This document shows, in pieces, positions 25,372 through 34,432 of a stretch of DNA of 41,267 bases; within the stretch, counting starts at the first letter, position 1, and each line of letters begins with the position of its first letter. The stretch is taken from positions 1 to 41,267 of the forward strand of contig JAHEBL010000023.1 of NCBI GenBank assembly GCA_024642265.1. Reading direction: 5' to 3'. The notes under the pieces are model-generated. The model did not search any database and had not been told where the DNA came from. It saw nothing but the letters and a program-made list of their open reading frames with translations. The translations under genes and the position numbers were made by a program. Origin of the DNA: Haliea sp. (GTDB taxonomy: Bacteria; Pseudomonadota; Gammaproteobacteria; Pseudomonadales; Halieaceae).

Positions 25372-27282
25372 ATGTCCACTCCAGATGGGATAACCAGTTT
25401 TGCAGAACTGGACTTGCCCGCGACCCTGCAAAAAGCGCTGGCAGATGTTGGCTATGAAACGCCATCCGCCATTCAGGCCCGCATTATTCCCCACATGCTC
25501 GAGGGCGTTGATGTGCTTGGGCAGGCCCAGACTGGCACCGGCAAAACAGCCGCCTTTGCCCTGCCGGTCCTGGCCCGGCTCGATCTCAAGAAGAAGCTGC
25601 CCCAGGTGCTGGTGCTGGCCCCCACCCGCGAACTGGCGATACAGGTAGCGGAGGCATTCCATAAATACGCGCGTCACCTGCCGGGGTTCCATGTCCTGCC
25701 GATTTATGGCGGCTCTGACATGCGCGGCCAACTTCGGCAACTGGAGCGTGGTGTGCATGTGGTTGTGGGTACTCCCGGTCGGGTGATGGACCATATGCGC
25801 CGCGGCTCACTCAATCTCGCCGGATTGCAGACGCTGGTGCTCGATGAAGCCGACGAAATGCTGCGCATGGGTTTCATAGACGATGTCGAATGGATCCTCG
25901 AGCAGGCGCCGGCGCAGCGGCAGATCGCGCTGTTCTCGGCTACCATGCCCGAGGCGATCCGCCGCATCGCGAAACGCCATCTTACCGACCCGCGGGAAAT
26001 CTCCATTGAGGTGAAGAGCGTTATCAGCGCGGCGATCCGCCAGCGGGTCTGGATGATGGCCGGTGTTCACAAGCTCGACGCGCTGACCCGTATCCTCGAG
26101 GTAGAGGATTTTGACGGGATGATAATCTTTGTGCGTACGCGCATCCTGACGACTGAGCTGGCAGACAAACTGGCAGCGCGCGGGTATTCCGCCACCGCAC
26201 TCAATGGCGACATTCCCCAGAAGCAACGCGAGCAGACGATTGAACGTCTCAAGAGCGGAGAGCTGGACATCCTGGTCGCCACCGACGTGGCCGCCCGCGG
26301 CCTGGACGTGGGTCGCATCAGCCATGTGATCAATTATGATATTCCCTACGACGTCGAGGCCTATGTCCATCGTATCGGCCGTACTGGCCGCGCCGGGAGG
26401 ACCGGGGAGACCATTCTGTTCGCCGCCAACCGCGAGCGACGTCTGCTGCGGGCGATTGAGAAGGCCACTGGCCAGACCATCGAGCAAATGGTTTTGCCCA
26501 CCGCTGAAGAGGTTACCGGCAAGCGCATCGGCAAGTTCAAGCGGCGTATCACTGAGACTCTGGACACCGCCGATCTGGAGCTGTTCAGGAATATGGTGGA
26601 GGAGTACCAGCGCGAATACGGCGTGCCGGTAATCGAGATAGCCGCGGCACTGGGCGCGCTGGCGCAGGGCGGGAAACCCCTGGAGGCCAGGTCGCGCTCT
26701 GGTGGGCCGGACAAAAAGCGGGAGCGTCCGGCGATAGCTGCCGATACTGCAAGCCAGCGTAAATCCCCCCGCAAGGATGACCGGCAAACCCGCGAACATC
26801 CGCAGCGGGATGCGCCGCGGCCGGCGAAAAGTGAAGCCACCCCCCAGGCCCGACCCGATCAGCCGCGAAAGCCGGATCTGACTGCTCCTTCGAAGGCTGA
26901 GCGTTCTCGCGAGCAGGGGGCCGGCAGCGTGGATACGGGAATGGAGCGTTACCGCATTGAGGTTGGCCTGCAGCACGGCGTGAAGCCGGGCAATATTGTC
27001 GGGGCGATTGCCAATGAGGCGGAGATCGAGAGCGAGTACATCGGTCGTATCGAGATATTTGATGATTACAGCACCGTGCAACTGCCCGAGGGCATGCCGA
27101 AGGAAATTTTCAAGCACCTGAAGAGTGTCTGGGTCAGTGGCCAGCGCCTGCAGATTTCCCGCCTGGACCAGCCGGCCAGGGGTGGTGCGCAGCGCAAGGC
27201 ACGAAGTGGGCCCCGGGACGGCGGCGCTGACGGCGGCAAGCCAAAGGGCAAAAAGGCCGCGAAGCACCGCAAGCAGAAGTGA
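25372..27282 (+). CDS. deaD: DEAD-box ATP-dependent RNA helicase (DeaD/CsdA-like)
   Basis: The 636-residue protein starts MSTPDGITSFAELDLP (Q-motif region). It has Walker A AQTGTGKT (about 52-59), PTREL, the DEAD box in VLDEADEML, SAT, and HRIGRTGRAG in the second RecA domain. A charged, low-complexity linker (about 445-525) joins to a DbpA-type RNA-binding domain (about 527-605, RYRIEVGLQHGVKPGNIVGAI). A basic tail ends in KKAAKHRKQK. This layout is that of DeaD, which unwinds structured RNA in ribosome assembly and at low temperature. AAGGTAA precedes the ATG. Together with the CSD protein at 12066 it is part of cold or RNA-fold handling. Confidence 0.94.
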   Translation: MSTPDGITSFAELDLPATLQKALADVGYETPSAIQARIIPHMLEGVDVLGQAQTGTGKTAAFALPVLARLDLKKKLPQVLVLAPTRELAIQVAEAFHKYARHLPGFHVLPIYGGSDMRGQLRQLERGVHVVVGTPGRVMDHMRRGSLNLAGLQTLVLDEADEMLRMGFIDDVEWILEQAPAQRQIALFSATMPEAIRRIAKRHLTDPREISIEVKSVISAAIRQRVWMMAGVHKLDALTRILEVEDFDGMIIFVRTRILTTELADKLAARGYSATALNGDIPQKQREQTIERLKSGELDILVATDVAARGLDVGRISHVINYDIPYDVEAYVHRIGRTGRAGRTGETILFAANRERRLLRAIEKATGQTIEQMVLPTAEEVTGKRIGKFKRRITETLDTADLELFRNMVEEYQREYGVPVIEIAAALGALAQGGKPLEARSRSGGPDKKRERPAIAADTASQRKSPRKDDRQTREHPQRDAPRPAKSEATPQARPDQPRKPDLTAPSKAERSREQGAGSVDTGMERYRIEVGLQHGVKPGNIVGAIANEAEIESEYIGRIEIFDDYSTVQLPEGMPKEIFKHLKSVWVSGQRLQISRLDQPARGGAQRKARSGPRDGGADGGKPKGKKAAKHRKQK

Positions 27283-27346
27283 TCGCGCAGGCGCAGTCTA
27301 TGGCCAGGCAAGCTGCAAAGATCTGGATTGAGCGGACAGGGCGCTA

Positions 27347-28528
27347 GTGCCTGTTCTGTTCGGGGTGGTGCTGCTGGACCTGATCGGTTTCGGTATCGTC
27401 ATACCCATCCTGCCGTTTTTGTCCCCCCAGCTGGGGGCCGACAAGCTCGACATCGCCTATATCATCGTGGCCTACGCTGTCGGGGCAGGGCTGTTCGCAC
27501 CACTGTGGGGCCGCCTGTCTGACCGTATCGGACGCAAGCCGGTGATCATGATCTGCCTCGCCGGGGCCGCCCTGTCCTATGTGATGCTCGGCCTGGCCTC
27601 GGAGTTGTGGATGGTCTATGTCGCCCGTGCATTTGCCGGTTCGATGGCGGGTAACGTCGGTGTGGCGTCCGCCATGATGGCGGATATCACGCATCCGCAA
27701 AATCGCGCCAGGGGGATGGGCCTGATTGGCGCCGCATTCGGGCTCGGCCTGGTGCTTGGTCCCATGCTGGGCGGCCTGTTGTCCGGCGACCAGCCCGGGT
27801 TTGTTCTTCCCTGCCTGGTGGCCGGGGTCATGTCGGTTCTTGCCATGGTGGCCGCTGCCGTCTTCCTGCCTGAATCCCTCAGCGCAGAGAAACGGGCCGC
27901 CGCCGGTGTGCGGCAGCGCAGCGCGGTGGCGGATTCCAGTTACCGTATCCTGCGCGATGGCGGCAACGGGCTGTTGGTCCTGCAATTTAGCCTGCACAAC
28001 ATATGCGTCAGTTCGCTCACCTATCTGTTCCCCCTGTGGGCGGGCGACGCCCTCGACTGGGGGCCGCGCCAGGTTGGCATTGTGTTCGGCATCCAGGGCG
28101 CCATCATGGCGGTGGTGCAGGGAGGGCTGATGGGGCCATTGGTGCGCAAACTGGGTGAGCTGCAGCTGCTGCGAATTTCGGTCACCGCGATGGTGACCGG
28201 GCTCGCCATGGGCGTGGTTGCGGACACCATGCTGTTCAAGGTCAGCTCGATCTTTGTCGCGATGACGGGTGCAACCCTGTGCATGCCACTGCTGAACGCC
28301 ATTTTGAGTCACCGCTCACCACTGGTGGTACGTGGCCAGATGCTCGGGATAGCGGGCGCCGCCGCGTCCTGGGGCCGCGTGGTGGGGCCCCTGCTGGCCG
28401 GTTTCAACCTGGCGCTGTTCGGCTATCACGGCGCCTGGCTGGGCTCGGTGTTTGTGTCGCTGTTCTATTTGGCCTGGTGCTATCGCGAGTACGCCCGCCG
28501 CGGGAATACCTCGCCACCACCAGCCTGA
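27347..28528 (+). CDS. MFS transporter, DHA1/TetA-like
   Basis: The 393-residue membrane protein has about twelve helices. Motif A between helices 2 and 3 reads GRLSDRIGRKPV, and a motif C-like GLGLVLGPMLGG lies in helix 5, the mark of drug:H+ antiporters. It should export small lipophilic compounds across the inner membrane using proton flux; the substrate is unknown. The start is GTG at 27347, since an in-frame stop lies 18 bases upstream and no ATG fits. The frame begins directly in the first helix (VLFGVVLLDLIGFGIVIPILP), a little shorter than usual. It is 64 bases after deaD. Confidence 0.88.
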   Translation: MPVLFGVVLLDLIGFGIVIPILPFLSPQLGADKLDIAYIIVAYAVGAGLFAPLWGRLSDRIGRKPVIMICLAGAALSYVMLGLASELWMVYVARAFAGSMAGNVGVASAMMADITHPQNRARGMGLIGAAFGLGLVLGPMLGGLLSGDQPGFVLPCLVAGVMSVLAMVAAAVFLPESLSAEKRAAAGVRQRSAVADSSYRILRDGGNGLLVLQFSLHNICVSSLTYLFPLWAGDALDWGPRQVGIVFGIQGAIMAVVQGGLMGPLVRKLGELQLLRISVTAMVTGLAMGVVADTMLFKVSSIFVAMTGATLCMPLLNAILSHRSPLVVRGQMLGIAGAAASWGRVVGPLLAGFNLALFGYHGAWLGSVFVSLFYLAWCYREYARRGNTSPPPA

Positions 28529-28611
28529 CACGCGGTTCCGCCGCGCATGGCAATTCATCGATGGAGGCGCTAGTCTGTACCGCCTGAATTTTTGCCAATG
28601 GAATCCGCCCT

Positions 28612-29376
28612 ATGAGCACGACACTGTTTGACTTGACCGGAAAAATCGCACTTGTCAGCGGCGCCAGCCGCGGTATCGGCGAGGAGATTGCACGCTTGCT
28701 GGCAGAGCAGGGCGCCCACGTAATCGTCTCCAGCCGCAAGATCGCCGACTGCAGCGCTGTTGCCGAGACGATTCGCTCCGCGGGTGGCAGTGCCGAACCC
28801 TTTGCCTGCAACGTTGGCAACATGGATGATATAGCGGCGTTGTTTGCCCATATACATGAGGCCTATGGCCGGCTGGATATCTGTGTCAACAATGCGGCCA
28901 CCAATCCCTACTTCGGCCACGTACTGGACACCGACCTCGGCGCGTTCAACAAAACTGTCGACGTGAATGTCCGCGGGTATTTCTTTATGTCTGTGGAGGC
29001 CGGCAAACTGATGCGTGACCACGGCGGTGGCGCCATCGTCAATACCGCTTCCATCAATGCCCTGCAACCCGGCCCGATGCAGGCGATCTACTCCATTACC
29101 AAGGCAGCGGTGGTCAATATGACCAAGGCCTTTGCCAAGGAGTGCGGTCCCCTGGGTATTCGCTGTAATGCCCTGCTGCCGGGACTTACCCGCACCAAAT
29201 TTGCCGGCGCACTGTTTTCCAACGAGGCTATCTACCAGCAGGCGATTAGCGCTATCCCGCTGGGCCGCCACGCCGAGCCCAGTGAGATGGCGGGTACTGT
29301 GTTGTACCTGGTTTCGGATGCGAGCAGCTATACCAACGGCGAATGCATCGTGGTGGACGGCGGCATGACCATCTAA
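28612..29376 (+). CDS. short-chain dehydrogenase/reductase
   Basis: The 254-residue SDR has the cofactor motif SGASRGIG (about 17-24), NNAA, the catalytic Ser in NTASINALQ and YxxxK in YSITKAA, then the C-terminal VVDGGM. This is the classical NAD(P)-dependent oxidoreductase fold of about 250 residues. The Leu-Ile stretch and the Arg-Lys pattern after the second strand (SSRK) suggest NADPH or NADH without certainty. The substrate is unknown. Its last 4 bases overlap the convergent cupin gene. Confidence 0.93.
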   Translation: MSTTLFDLTGKIALVSGASRGIGEEIARLLAEQGAHVIVSSRKIADCSAVAETIRSAGGSAEPFACNVGNMDDIAALFAHIHEAYGRLDICVNNAATNPYFGHVLDTDLGAFNKTVDVNVRGYFFMSVEAGKLMRDHGGGAIVNTASINALQPGPMQAIYSITKAAVVNMTKAFAKECGPLGIRCNALLPGLTRTKFAGALFSNEAIYQQAISAIPLGRHAEPSEMAGTVLYLVSDASSYTNGECIVVDGGMTI

Positions 29377-30065
29377 TACTGCTGCAGGTAGGTGAAACCG
29401 CCCTCCTTGATGTATAGCTCGCAGGGCTCGCTGCCCTGCGGTCGCAGGCTCTCCCCGGCGGGGATACGCAGCCAGCTGCGGCTGCCGTAGCGGCCGTATT
29501 CATCGGCGAAGCCGCCTCGCAGCACGAATAACTCGGCGCCCTCGGCAAAATCGATTTGCCCGACCTGTCCCGGCGACTGCCAGCGTTCCAGCCGCATCCG
29601 GTCGGTGTAGGGCTGCTGCTGGTAAAGCGCCTTGATTTCTCTACCGGAGCGGTCCGCAGGGGCCCAGGGCAGGTCACCGGTCTGGATGGCCGCATGGCGC
29701 CGGTCGGTGCCGGGAAACTGCCGCAGTTTTACAAACAGGGTGCAGCCATCGCGGGAGAACGGACTGTGGCGAAACCCCTCGGGGTTCAGCAAATAGGTAC
29801 CTGCTGTCCAGTCACCGTGTTCGTCCGAGAAAATGCCGTCCAGCACCAGGATCTCCTCGCCACCGGGGTGATCGTGGGCCGGGAACATCGCACCGGCTTG
29901 ATAGCGCACGACCGATGTCACCTGTCCGGCTTCTGCCGGGCCCGCCAGGTGCAGCCGTTTGCGCAGCACGTGACCTCCCGGGCTCGGGGTCCATGCCATC
30001 GCCTGGCTGTCCATCGCGACCCGCAGGCGCAGGTCGGCATTCAAAGCCTGGTCATCTTTCTGCAT
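29373..30065 (-). CDS. bicupin protein, ChrR-like
   Basis: The 230-residue protein starts MQKDDQALNADLRLRV, with GGGAG before the ATG at 30065; the frame is open 36 codons further but without similarity. It has two cupin modules. The first (about 25-120) carries the metal site HDHPGGEEILVLDG followed by a later His; the second (about 140-225, ELFVLRGGF) has lost the His ligands. This resembles the ChrR cupin domain of anti-sigma factors, but the zinc-binding anti-sigma part is absent and no sigma factor is adjacent. It may be a metal-binding oxidoreductase-like or sensor protein. Confidence 0.85.
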   Translation of the reverse strand: MQKDDQALNADLRLRVAMDSQAMAWTPSPGGHVLRKRLHLAGPAEAGQVTSVVRYQAGAMFPAHDHPGGEEILVLDGIFSDEHGDWTAGTYLLNPEGFRHSPFSRDGCTLFVKLRQFPGTDRRHAAIQTGDLPWAPADRSGREIKALYQQQPYTDRMRLERWQSPGQVGQIDFAEGAELFVLRGGFADEYGRYGSRSWLRIPAGESLRPQGSEPCELYIKEGGFTYLQQY

Positions 30066-30223
30066 GGCTCTCCCATCGCTGTACTGGTCGGTAGTGTCGG
30101 TGCCAATTGGCCGCCGGTCATTTTCAATCGTCTGCAAGGATATTGCCAGCGTCGGCCCGCAGCGGATTGCCAAGTATAAGGGCGGGGGCTACAGTGCGAC
30201 TGGAGTTCAGTGGAGGGCACGTG

Positions 30224-30649
30224 ATGGACCGAAGCCAGATACACCCGCAACTGCTTGCAGACTGCCACTATCTCGGCAGCGTGAGGGCCTGCGAAGTGCT
30301 GCTCAATCGCAATGCGGTGCTGCCATGGTTCATTCTCGTGCCGGACACTCATATCACTGACCTGCTGGATTTGCCGGAGCACCACCGCGACGTGGTAATG
30401 GCCGACTGTGCAGCCATATCCGGGTTCATCAAGCAGGTGCTGGGCTACGCCAAGGTCAATTTCGGCGGCCTCGGCAACTTGGTGCCGCAGATGCACCTCC
30501 ATATCATTGGTCGCAGTGAAGAGGATCCCTGCTGGCCAAACCCCGTATGGGGCAACCTGTCCGTGGTCAGGCATTACGAACAAATGGAATTGCTTGGCTG
30601 GCAGGCCGATCTGCAGAAGATGATGGACCTGGTGCCGGCAGATCTATAG
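30224..30649 (+). CDS. HIT-domain hydrolase
   Basis: The 141-residue protein is a histidine-triad nucleotide hydrolase. The motif reads PQMHLHIIGR: the first His of HxHxH is replaced by Gln, as is normal for the branch of diadenosine polyphosphate-like HIT proteins with QLHVHVI. The middle His, which forms the covalent AMP intermediate, is kept. The ATG at 30224 has GGAGGG about 8 bases before it; GTG at 30221 is possible. It is divergent from the cupin gene and followed by the dehydrogenase gene after 17 bases. Confidence 0.9.
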   Translation: MDRSQIHPQLLADCHYLGSVRACEVLLNRNAVLPWFILVPDTHITDLLDLPEHHRDVVMADCAAISGFIKQVLGYAKVNFGGLGNLVPQMHLHIIGRSEEDPCWPNPVWGNLSVVRHYEQMELLGWQADLQKMMDLVPADL

Positions 30650-30666
30650 TGCGCAGGGGGACCGCG

Positions 30667-31638
30667 ATGGCCAGCAAGGTATTTGTTACACACCAGTTGC
30701 CCGGTGAACGCATTCGGGAACTGGCCCAGCAGTGTGAAATGAACGTGTGGATGGGACCGGGCCTGCTGCCTCCAGCGGGTTTACGCACAGAGCTCGCCGG
30801 CTGTCAGGGCCTTGTTTGCCTCCTGACGGACCGTATCGACAGCAGCGTGCTCGATGCGGCACCCGACCTGCAGTTCGTGTCCAGCATGTCGGTGGGTGTC
30901 GATCATATCGATGTTGCTGCCCTTACCGAGCGGGGTATAGCGATCGGCCACACCCCCGGGGTTCTGGTGGAAACCACAGCGGATACCGCTTTTGCCCTGC
31001 TGCTCGCGGCCGGGCGGCGCATCGCGGAAGCCGACCGCTTTGTACGCAGGGGCGAATGGGGCCCGGACAACACCTGGGCGCCGGAATTCTTCACCGGGGT
31101 TGATGTCGGCGGCGCCACCCTGGGTATCATCGGTCTCGGTGAAATTGGCCAGGCAGTCGCCAGGCGAGCGGCGGGCTTTGGCATGGAAGTGCTGGCCTGG
31201 AACCGGTCGCCCCGGCAGGTGTCGGGGATAGAGATGCTTGGGCTGGACGAACTGCTTGAACGCAGTGACTTTGTAAGTATCCACGTGGCTCTGACCCCCC
31301 AGACCCGCGACCTTCTCAACGCGGACAATATCGCCCTGATGAAACCCGGCGCCGTGGTGGTGAATACCGCGCGTGGCGGGATTGTCAATGAACAGGCCCT
31401 GGCCGATGCTTTGATTGACGGCCGGCTGTTGGCCGCCGGTGTGGATGTTTTTGAGCGGGAGCCTGTGCCTGCGGACAACCCGTTGCTGGGCCTGCCCAAT
31501 GTGGTGGTTACCCCGCATATAGGTAGCGCAACCCTGCGGACCCGCGCCCGCATGGCGGACATCGCCGTTGCGAACGCTCTCGCGGCACTGCGTGGGGAGG
31601 CTATGCCCTGCTGCGTTAATCCGGCGGTATACGGCTGA
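30667..31638 (+). CDS. D-2-hydroxyacid dehydrogenase (glyoxylate/hydroxypyruvate reductase-like)
   Basis: The 323-residue protein has the Rossmann motif GIIGLGEIGQAVARR (about 155-169), the catalytic Arg in NTARGGIVNE, Glu in the DVFEREP block, and the catalytic His in TPHIGSAT. This is the GRHPR/D-glycerate dehydrogenase branch, which reduces glyoxylate or hydroxypyruvate with NAD(P)H. The start at ATG 30667 has AGGGGGA 8 bases before it. It may be co-transcribed with the HIT gene. Confidence 0.92.
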   Translation: MASKVFVTHQLPGERIRELAQQCEMNVWMGPGLLPPAGLRTELAGCQGLVCLLTDRIDSSVLDAAPDLQFVSSMSVGVDHIDVAALTERGIAIGHTPGVLVETTADTAFALLLAAGRRIAEADRFVRRGEWGPDNTWAPEFFTGVDVGGATLGIIGLGEIGQAVARRAAGFGMEVLAWNRSPRQVSGIEMLGLDELLERSDFVSIHVALTPQTRDLLNADNIALMKPGAVVVNTARGGIVNEQALADALIDGRLLAAGVDVFEREPVPADNPLLGLPNVVVTPHIGSATLRTRARMADIAVANALAALRGEAMPCCVNPAVYG

Positions 31639-31696
31639 CGAGCGACGAACCGGGCGGCCCGGCGCGGGCGTCCCGGGAGAGTTCAGGCGAGGGTTT

Positions 31697-32272
31697 TTAC
31701 TTGGCAGGCGGTAGCGTGCTCAGCGCTGCCTTGACGCCCTTTTCCACACCGTTGCGAATGTCCTTTTTGTCAACATCGTTCACATTTTCGACGATCTTGG
31801 TGATGATGACATGCCACACTTCTTTCTTGCTGGTGTTGTCATTGAACTGCACGGCGATATTGCTCGTTTCCTTTACCCCCCCGAGCGCATAGGCGTTATC
31901 GACCACGGCCTGGTTGACCTGGCGGTTGGGATTTACCGATGGATAGGGAGTAATGTTGTAGGCTTCGGCACTGCGTTCACCCATGCGCAGGCCGCTGGCG
32001 TAGATGTAGTCGACGCTGAACTGGGCCCGCTGCTTGTCCAGTACGTAACCTTTCTTGCCCAGGTCGGCATCAACCGCGCTGCGCAGGATTGGGTCGATGA
32101 TATACATGGGGTCCTGGGAATTGGCGACGTTGGGCAGCGGGTCGCTGCGCCAGGAGTAGTACTTGTAATTACCCGCCGCGAACGCTTCGATGGAGGCCGG
32201 ACGGGTTTCTATCCCGCTGCATGCGGTCACCAGGGTGAGCATGAGCGCGGCCAGTAGTGTGATGAGGCGCAT
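31697..32272 (-). CDS. DUF4136 lipoprotein
   Basis: The 191-residue product has a lipoprotein signal (MRLITLLAALMLTLVTAC, Cys18, then Ser, so likely outer membrane) and a DUF4136 domain: SIEAFAAGNYKYYSWRSDPLP, then ILRSAVDADLGKKGY and the ADFSVDYI-like QFSVDYIYAS. The C-terminus is Lys-rich and ends in ALSTLPPAK. DUF4136 proteins are envelope lipoproteins of unknown role. It is divergent from the LysR gene across a 213-base gap. Confidence 0.88.
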   Translation of the reverse strand: MRLITLLAALMLTLVTACSGIETRPASIEAFAAGNYKYYSWRSDPLPNVANSQDPMYIIDPILRSAVDADLGKKGYVLDKQRAQFSVDYIYASGLRMGERSAEAYNITPYPSVNPNRQVNQAVVDNAYALGGVKETSNIAVQFNDNTSKKEVWHVIITKIVENVNDVDKKDIRNGVEKGVKAALSTLPPAK

Positions 32273-32412
32273 GGTAATCCTTCTTGGCAGTTAGGGTGCA
32301 GGGTGTCCCGTTGGGTGGGGTCACGGCGGTGCACCAGTTTAGCAGTCTCCGGATAGCCCAGCTACCCGCAACCCGGCGGCGGCGCCCGAGGCGCAGGGGC
32401 CGATTAATATCG

Positions 32413-32474
32413 GTTATGTCCGTGAAAAACGCCTGCCACTTTGGTACGATCAGCAACATAACTACAAGTTATGT
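32413..32474 (+). promoter_or_regulatory. LysR-type operator and promoter before the regulator gene
   Basis: ACATAAC-TACAA-GTTATGT (32456-32474) is a perfect 7-bp dyad that contains TAACTACAAGTTA, exactly the T-N11-A box of LysR regulators. A half-site GTTATGTC occurs at 32413-32420. GTGAAA (32422-32427) and TACGAT (32445-32450), 17 bases apart, could form a promoter starting inside the dyad, so binding would repress the gene itself. Confidence 0.7.
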
Positions 32475-32485
32475 CTGGGGGCCAG

Positions 32486-33487
32486 ATGATTTCTCGCAAG
32501 CTGATACGCACCGACCTGAACCTGCTGGTCGCTCTGCAAATCCTGCTGGAAGAGCGCAACGTGACGCGGGCGGCAGAGCGTTTATCAGTCTCCCAGCCCG
32601 CCCTGAGCAAGACCCTGCAAAAGTTGCGCGACTCGTTTGAGGACGAACTTTTTACCCGCACTGCCCACGGCCTGGTGCCCACCCCCCGGGCGGAGGCGCT
32701 GGCGAAGGAATTGCCCTCCCTGCTGGAAAAGGTCGAGCAGGTGCTGGGTGACGAGGCCTTCGACCCGCTGACCTTTACCGGCTGCTTCAAACTCCTGTTG
32801 CCCCCGATACTCAGCGAGGCGCTGCTGCCGGGACTGATGGCGGATCTGAGTGAGACGGCTCCCGGGGTACAGGTTATAACGGCGGAAGTGCCACCAAACT
32901 TCCAGGAGCAGTTGAAAAAGGGAGAAGCCGATTTTGCTGCTTTCATCGCCCTGGACACGGAGCGCGACATTCTCGCCGAGCCCATTGCCACCCTCGCTCC
33001 GCGCTGCTACATGCGTACCAATCATCCGCTGGCCAACAAAGACATGACCCTTGCCGAGTTCCTGGCGTTCCCGCACCTTCGACTCTACCTGCCGGGCCTG
33101 ACCCGGGAGAACACCAGCATGGTAGACGATGTGCTGGGGCAGTATGGCAAGCATCGCAAGATTTCCCTGGAAACCACCCAGTTTGCGGCCGCTGTGGGGG
33201 TGCTGTGCCGCACGGATGCGCTGCTGGTGGCAAATGCGGGTTTCGAGGCGGGCGGTCTGTACCGCGACCGGATAACCGGACATGAAATGCCGACCGAACT
33301 GCAGCGGATGATCCACAATACCCACAGCGGGCATCGCGGCAAGATGTCGCTGATGCGTCACACCCGCGCTTCCCGCAGCACGGCGCACCAGTGGATGCGA
33401 TCCCTGCTGATGAAACACCTCACGAATACGTCCGAGACTGTCGACGGGGGCACGCCTTCCCAGCCAGGTCTGGCCGCTATTTCCTGA
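32486..33487 (+). CDS. LysR-family transcriptional regulator
   Basis: The 333-residue protein has a winged HTH at about 8-67 (LNLLVALQILLEERNVTRAAERLSVSQPALSKTLQKLR), followed by a LysR substrate-binding domain (about 95-300). The start is taken as ATG 32486, behind GGGGGCCAG; an ATG at 32471 lies inside the operator dyad. The N-terminal RTDLNLLVAL is typical of the NodD/LeuO/PcpR-like branch. The C-terminal tail (about 290-333) is longer than average. Its target is unknown; the dyad upstream indicates self-control. The gene end overlaps the AraC gene by 11 bases. Confidence 0.92.
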   Translation: MISRKLIRTDLNLLVALQILLEERNVTRAAERLSVSQPALSKTLQKLRDSFEDELFTRTAHGLVPTPRAEALAKELPSLLEKVEQVLGDEAFDPLTFTGCFKLLLPPILSEALLPGLMADLSETAPGVQVITAEVPPNFQEQLKKGEADFAAFIALDTERDILAEPIATLAPRCYMRTNHPLANKDMTLAEFLAFPHLRLYLPGLTRENTSMVDDVLGQYGKHRKISLETTQFAAAVGVLCRTDALLVANAGFEAGGLYRDRITGHEMPTELQRMIHNTHSGHRGKMSLMRHTRASRSTAHQWMRSLLMKHLTNTSETVDGGTPSQPGLAAIS

Positions 33488-34361
33488 CCGAGCTGCGATA
33501 CGCTCGCGGTGACATGCCGATCGTCTTGTTGAACAGTCGCGAGAAATACAGCGGATCGTCGTAACCGACGGCGTTGGCAACGCCTTTTACGCTGAGGTCG
33601 CCGCTGTCGAGCAGGTGGCAGGCGTGTTCCATTTTCATATTGAGAAAATGCTTGATCGGCGAGTAGCCGGTCAGGGCCTTGTATTTGCTGGAAAAATGAT
33701 ACTTGGAGAGCCTGGCCGCGGCCGCAAGGGTGTCAAGGTCGAGTTGCCTTGACAGGTTCTCCAGCATGAAAGCCTGCACCGCCGCGAGGTTGAAACTGCG
33801 CTGGCTTGTGGCCTGGGTGCGGCGCATCTCCAGGGCCAGCTGGGTGAGCAGGTGGCGCAGCTGGTTGGCGGCATTTATGAAGGCGCGGGTGTTGTAGCCG
33901 GTGCGGTGAACCTCCATGAGGCCGCGAAAGTGGGCGGTCAGCTGTGGGGCTGCACCTACCCGTGTCACCGGGTTGCCGGCTTCCCGGTACCCCAGGTACT
34001 GGTTGAAGATTGCCGTGCTGCCGCCCTGGAAATGGAGCCAGTAGATACTCCAGGGCTGTTCCGGGTCGGCGTGGTACTGGTGTGCCACACCCTGGGGCAG
34101 TAACAGCAGGTCGCCTGCATTCACCTCGCCCGCCCATTCCGCGGTGCTTGCGTGCCCTCGGCCATCCACGCAATAAATCAACAGGTTGTCGTCGTGGCGC
34201 TGGCGTTCCATGCGGTGGGACCGGGCGGCGGGGTAATAGCCCATGGCGGCCGGGTAGCATTCACGGGTGAGGGGGTGTCGCGCGAGTTTGTTGAGCATAA
34301 ATGCCGGTGTGAGGAAGCGGATGCCATCTGCCGGCAGTGGCCACTTGGAAGGTGCGCTCAT
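33477..34361 (-). CDS. AraC-family regulator, MmsR-like
   Basis: The 294-residue protein has an N-terminal cupin-like sensor domain (about 20-160: YPAAMGYYPAARSHRMERQRH, LIYCVDGRGHAS, DLLLLPQGVAHQY) and a C-terminal pair of AraC helix-turn-helix motifs (about 190-290, SKYHFSSKYKALTGYSPIKHFLN, VKGVANAVGYDDPLYFSRLFNK). It is divergent from the valine-degradation operon, as MmsR is from mmsAB in Pseudomonas, so it probably activates that operon in response to valine or an intermediate (inference). A 14-bp palindrome lies in the shared gap. Confidence 0.9.
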   Translation of the reverse strand: MSAPSKWPLPADGIRFLTPAFMLNKLARHPLTRECYPAAMGYYPAARSHRMERQRHDDNLLIYCVDGRGHASTAEWAGEVNAGDLLLLPQGVAHQYHADPEQPWSIYWLHFQGGSTAIFNQYLGYREAGNPVTRVGAAPQLTAHFRGLMEVHRTGYNTRAFINAANQLRHLLTQLALEMRRTQATSQRSFNLAAVQAFMLENLSRQLDLDTLAAAARLSKYHFSSKYKALTGYSPIKHFLNMKMEHACHLLDSGDLSVKGVANAVGYDDPLYFSRLFNKTIGMSPRAYRSSVRK

Positions 34362-34418
34362 TTGAGGTTCCCGGGGGCGCCTTGCCCATAATGACTAATA
34401 GACAGCAATATAGTCCAT

Positions 34419-34432
34419 AAATTGCGCAATTT
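34419..34432. promoter_or_regulatory. palindromic operator candidate between mmsR-like gene and valine operon
   Basis: AAATTGCGCAATTT is a perfect 14-bp palindrome in an AT-rich patch, 58 bases from the AraC start and 120 bases from the aldehyde dehydrogenase start. A single long palindrome is not the usual AraC direct-repeat site, so another regulator may bind. The remaining gap (34362-34552) shows no other gene. Confidence 0.5.

Noticed and set aside
25807-27267. 486-codon minus-strand open frame inside deaD
   Set aside because: It is the antisense of a clear DEAD-box helicase, with no ribosome site or known motif.
29373-30065. Bicupin as an anti-sigma factor
   Set aside because: Only the ChrR cupin part is present; the zinc-binding anti-sigma domain and a neighbouring ECF sigma gene are missing.
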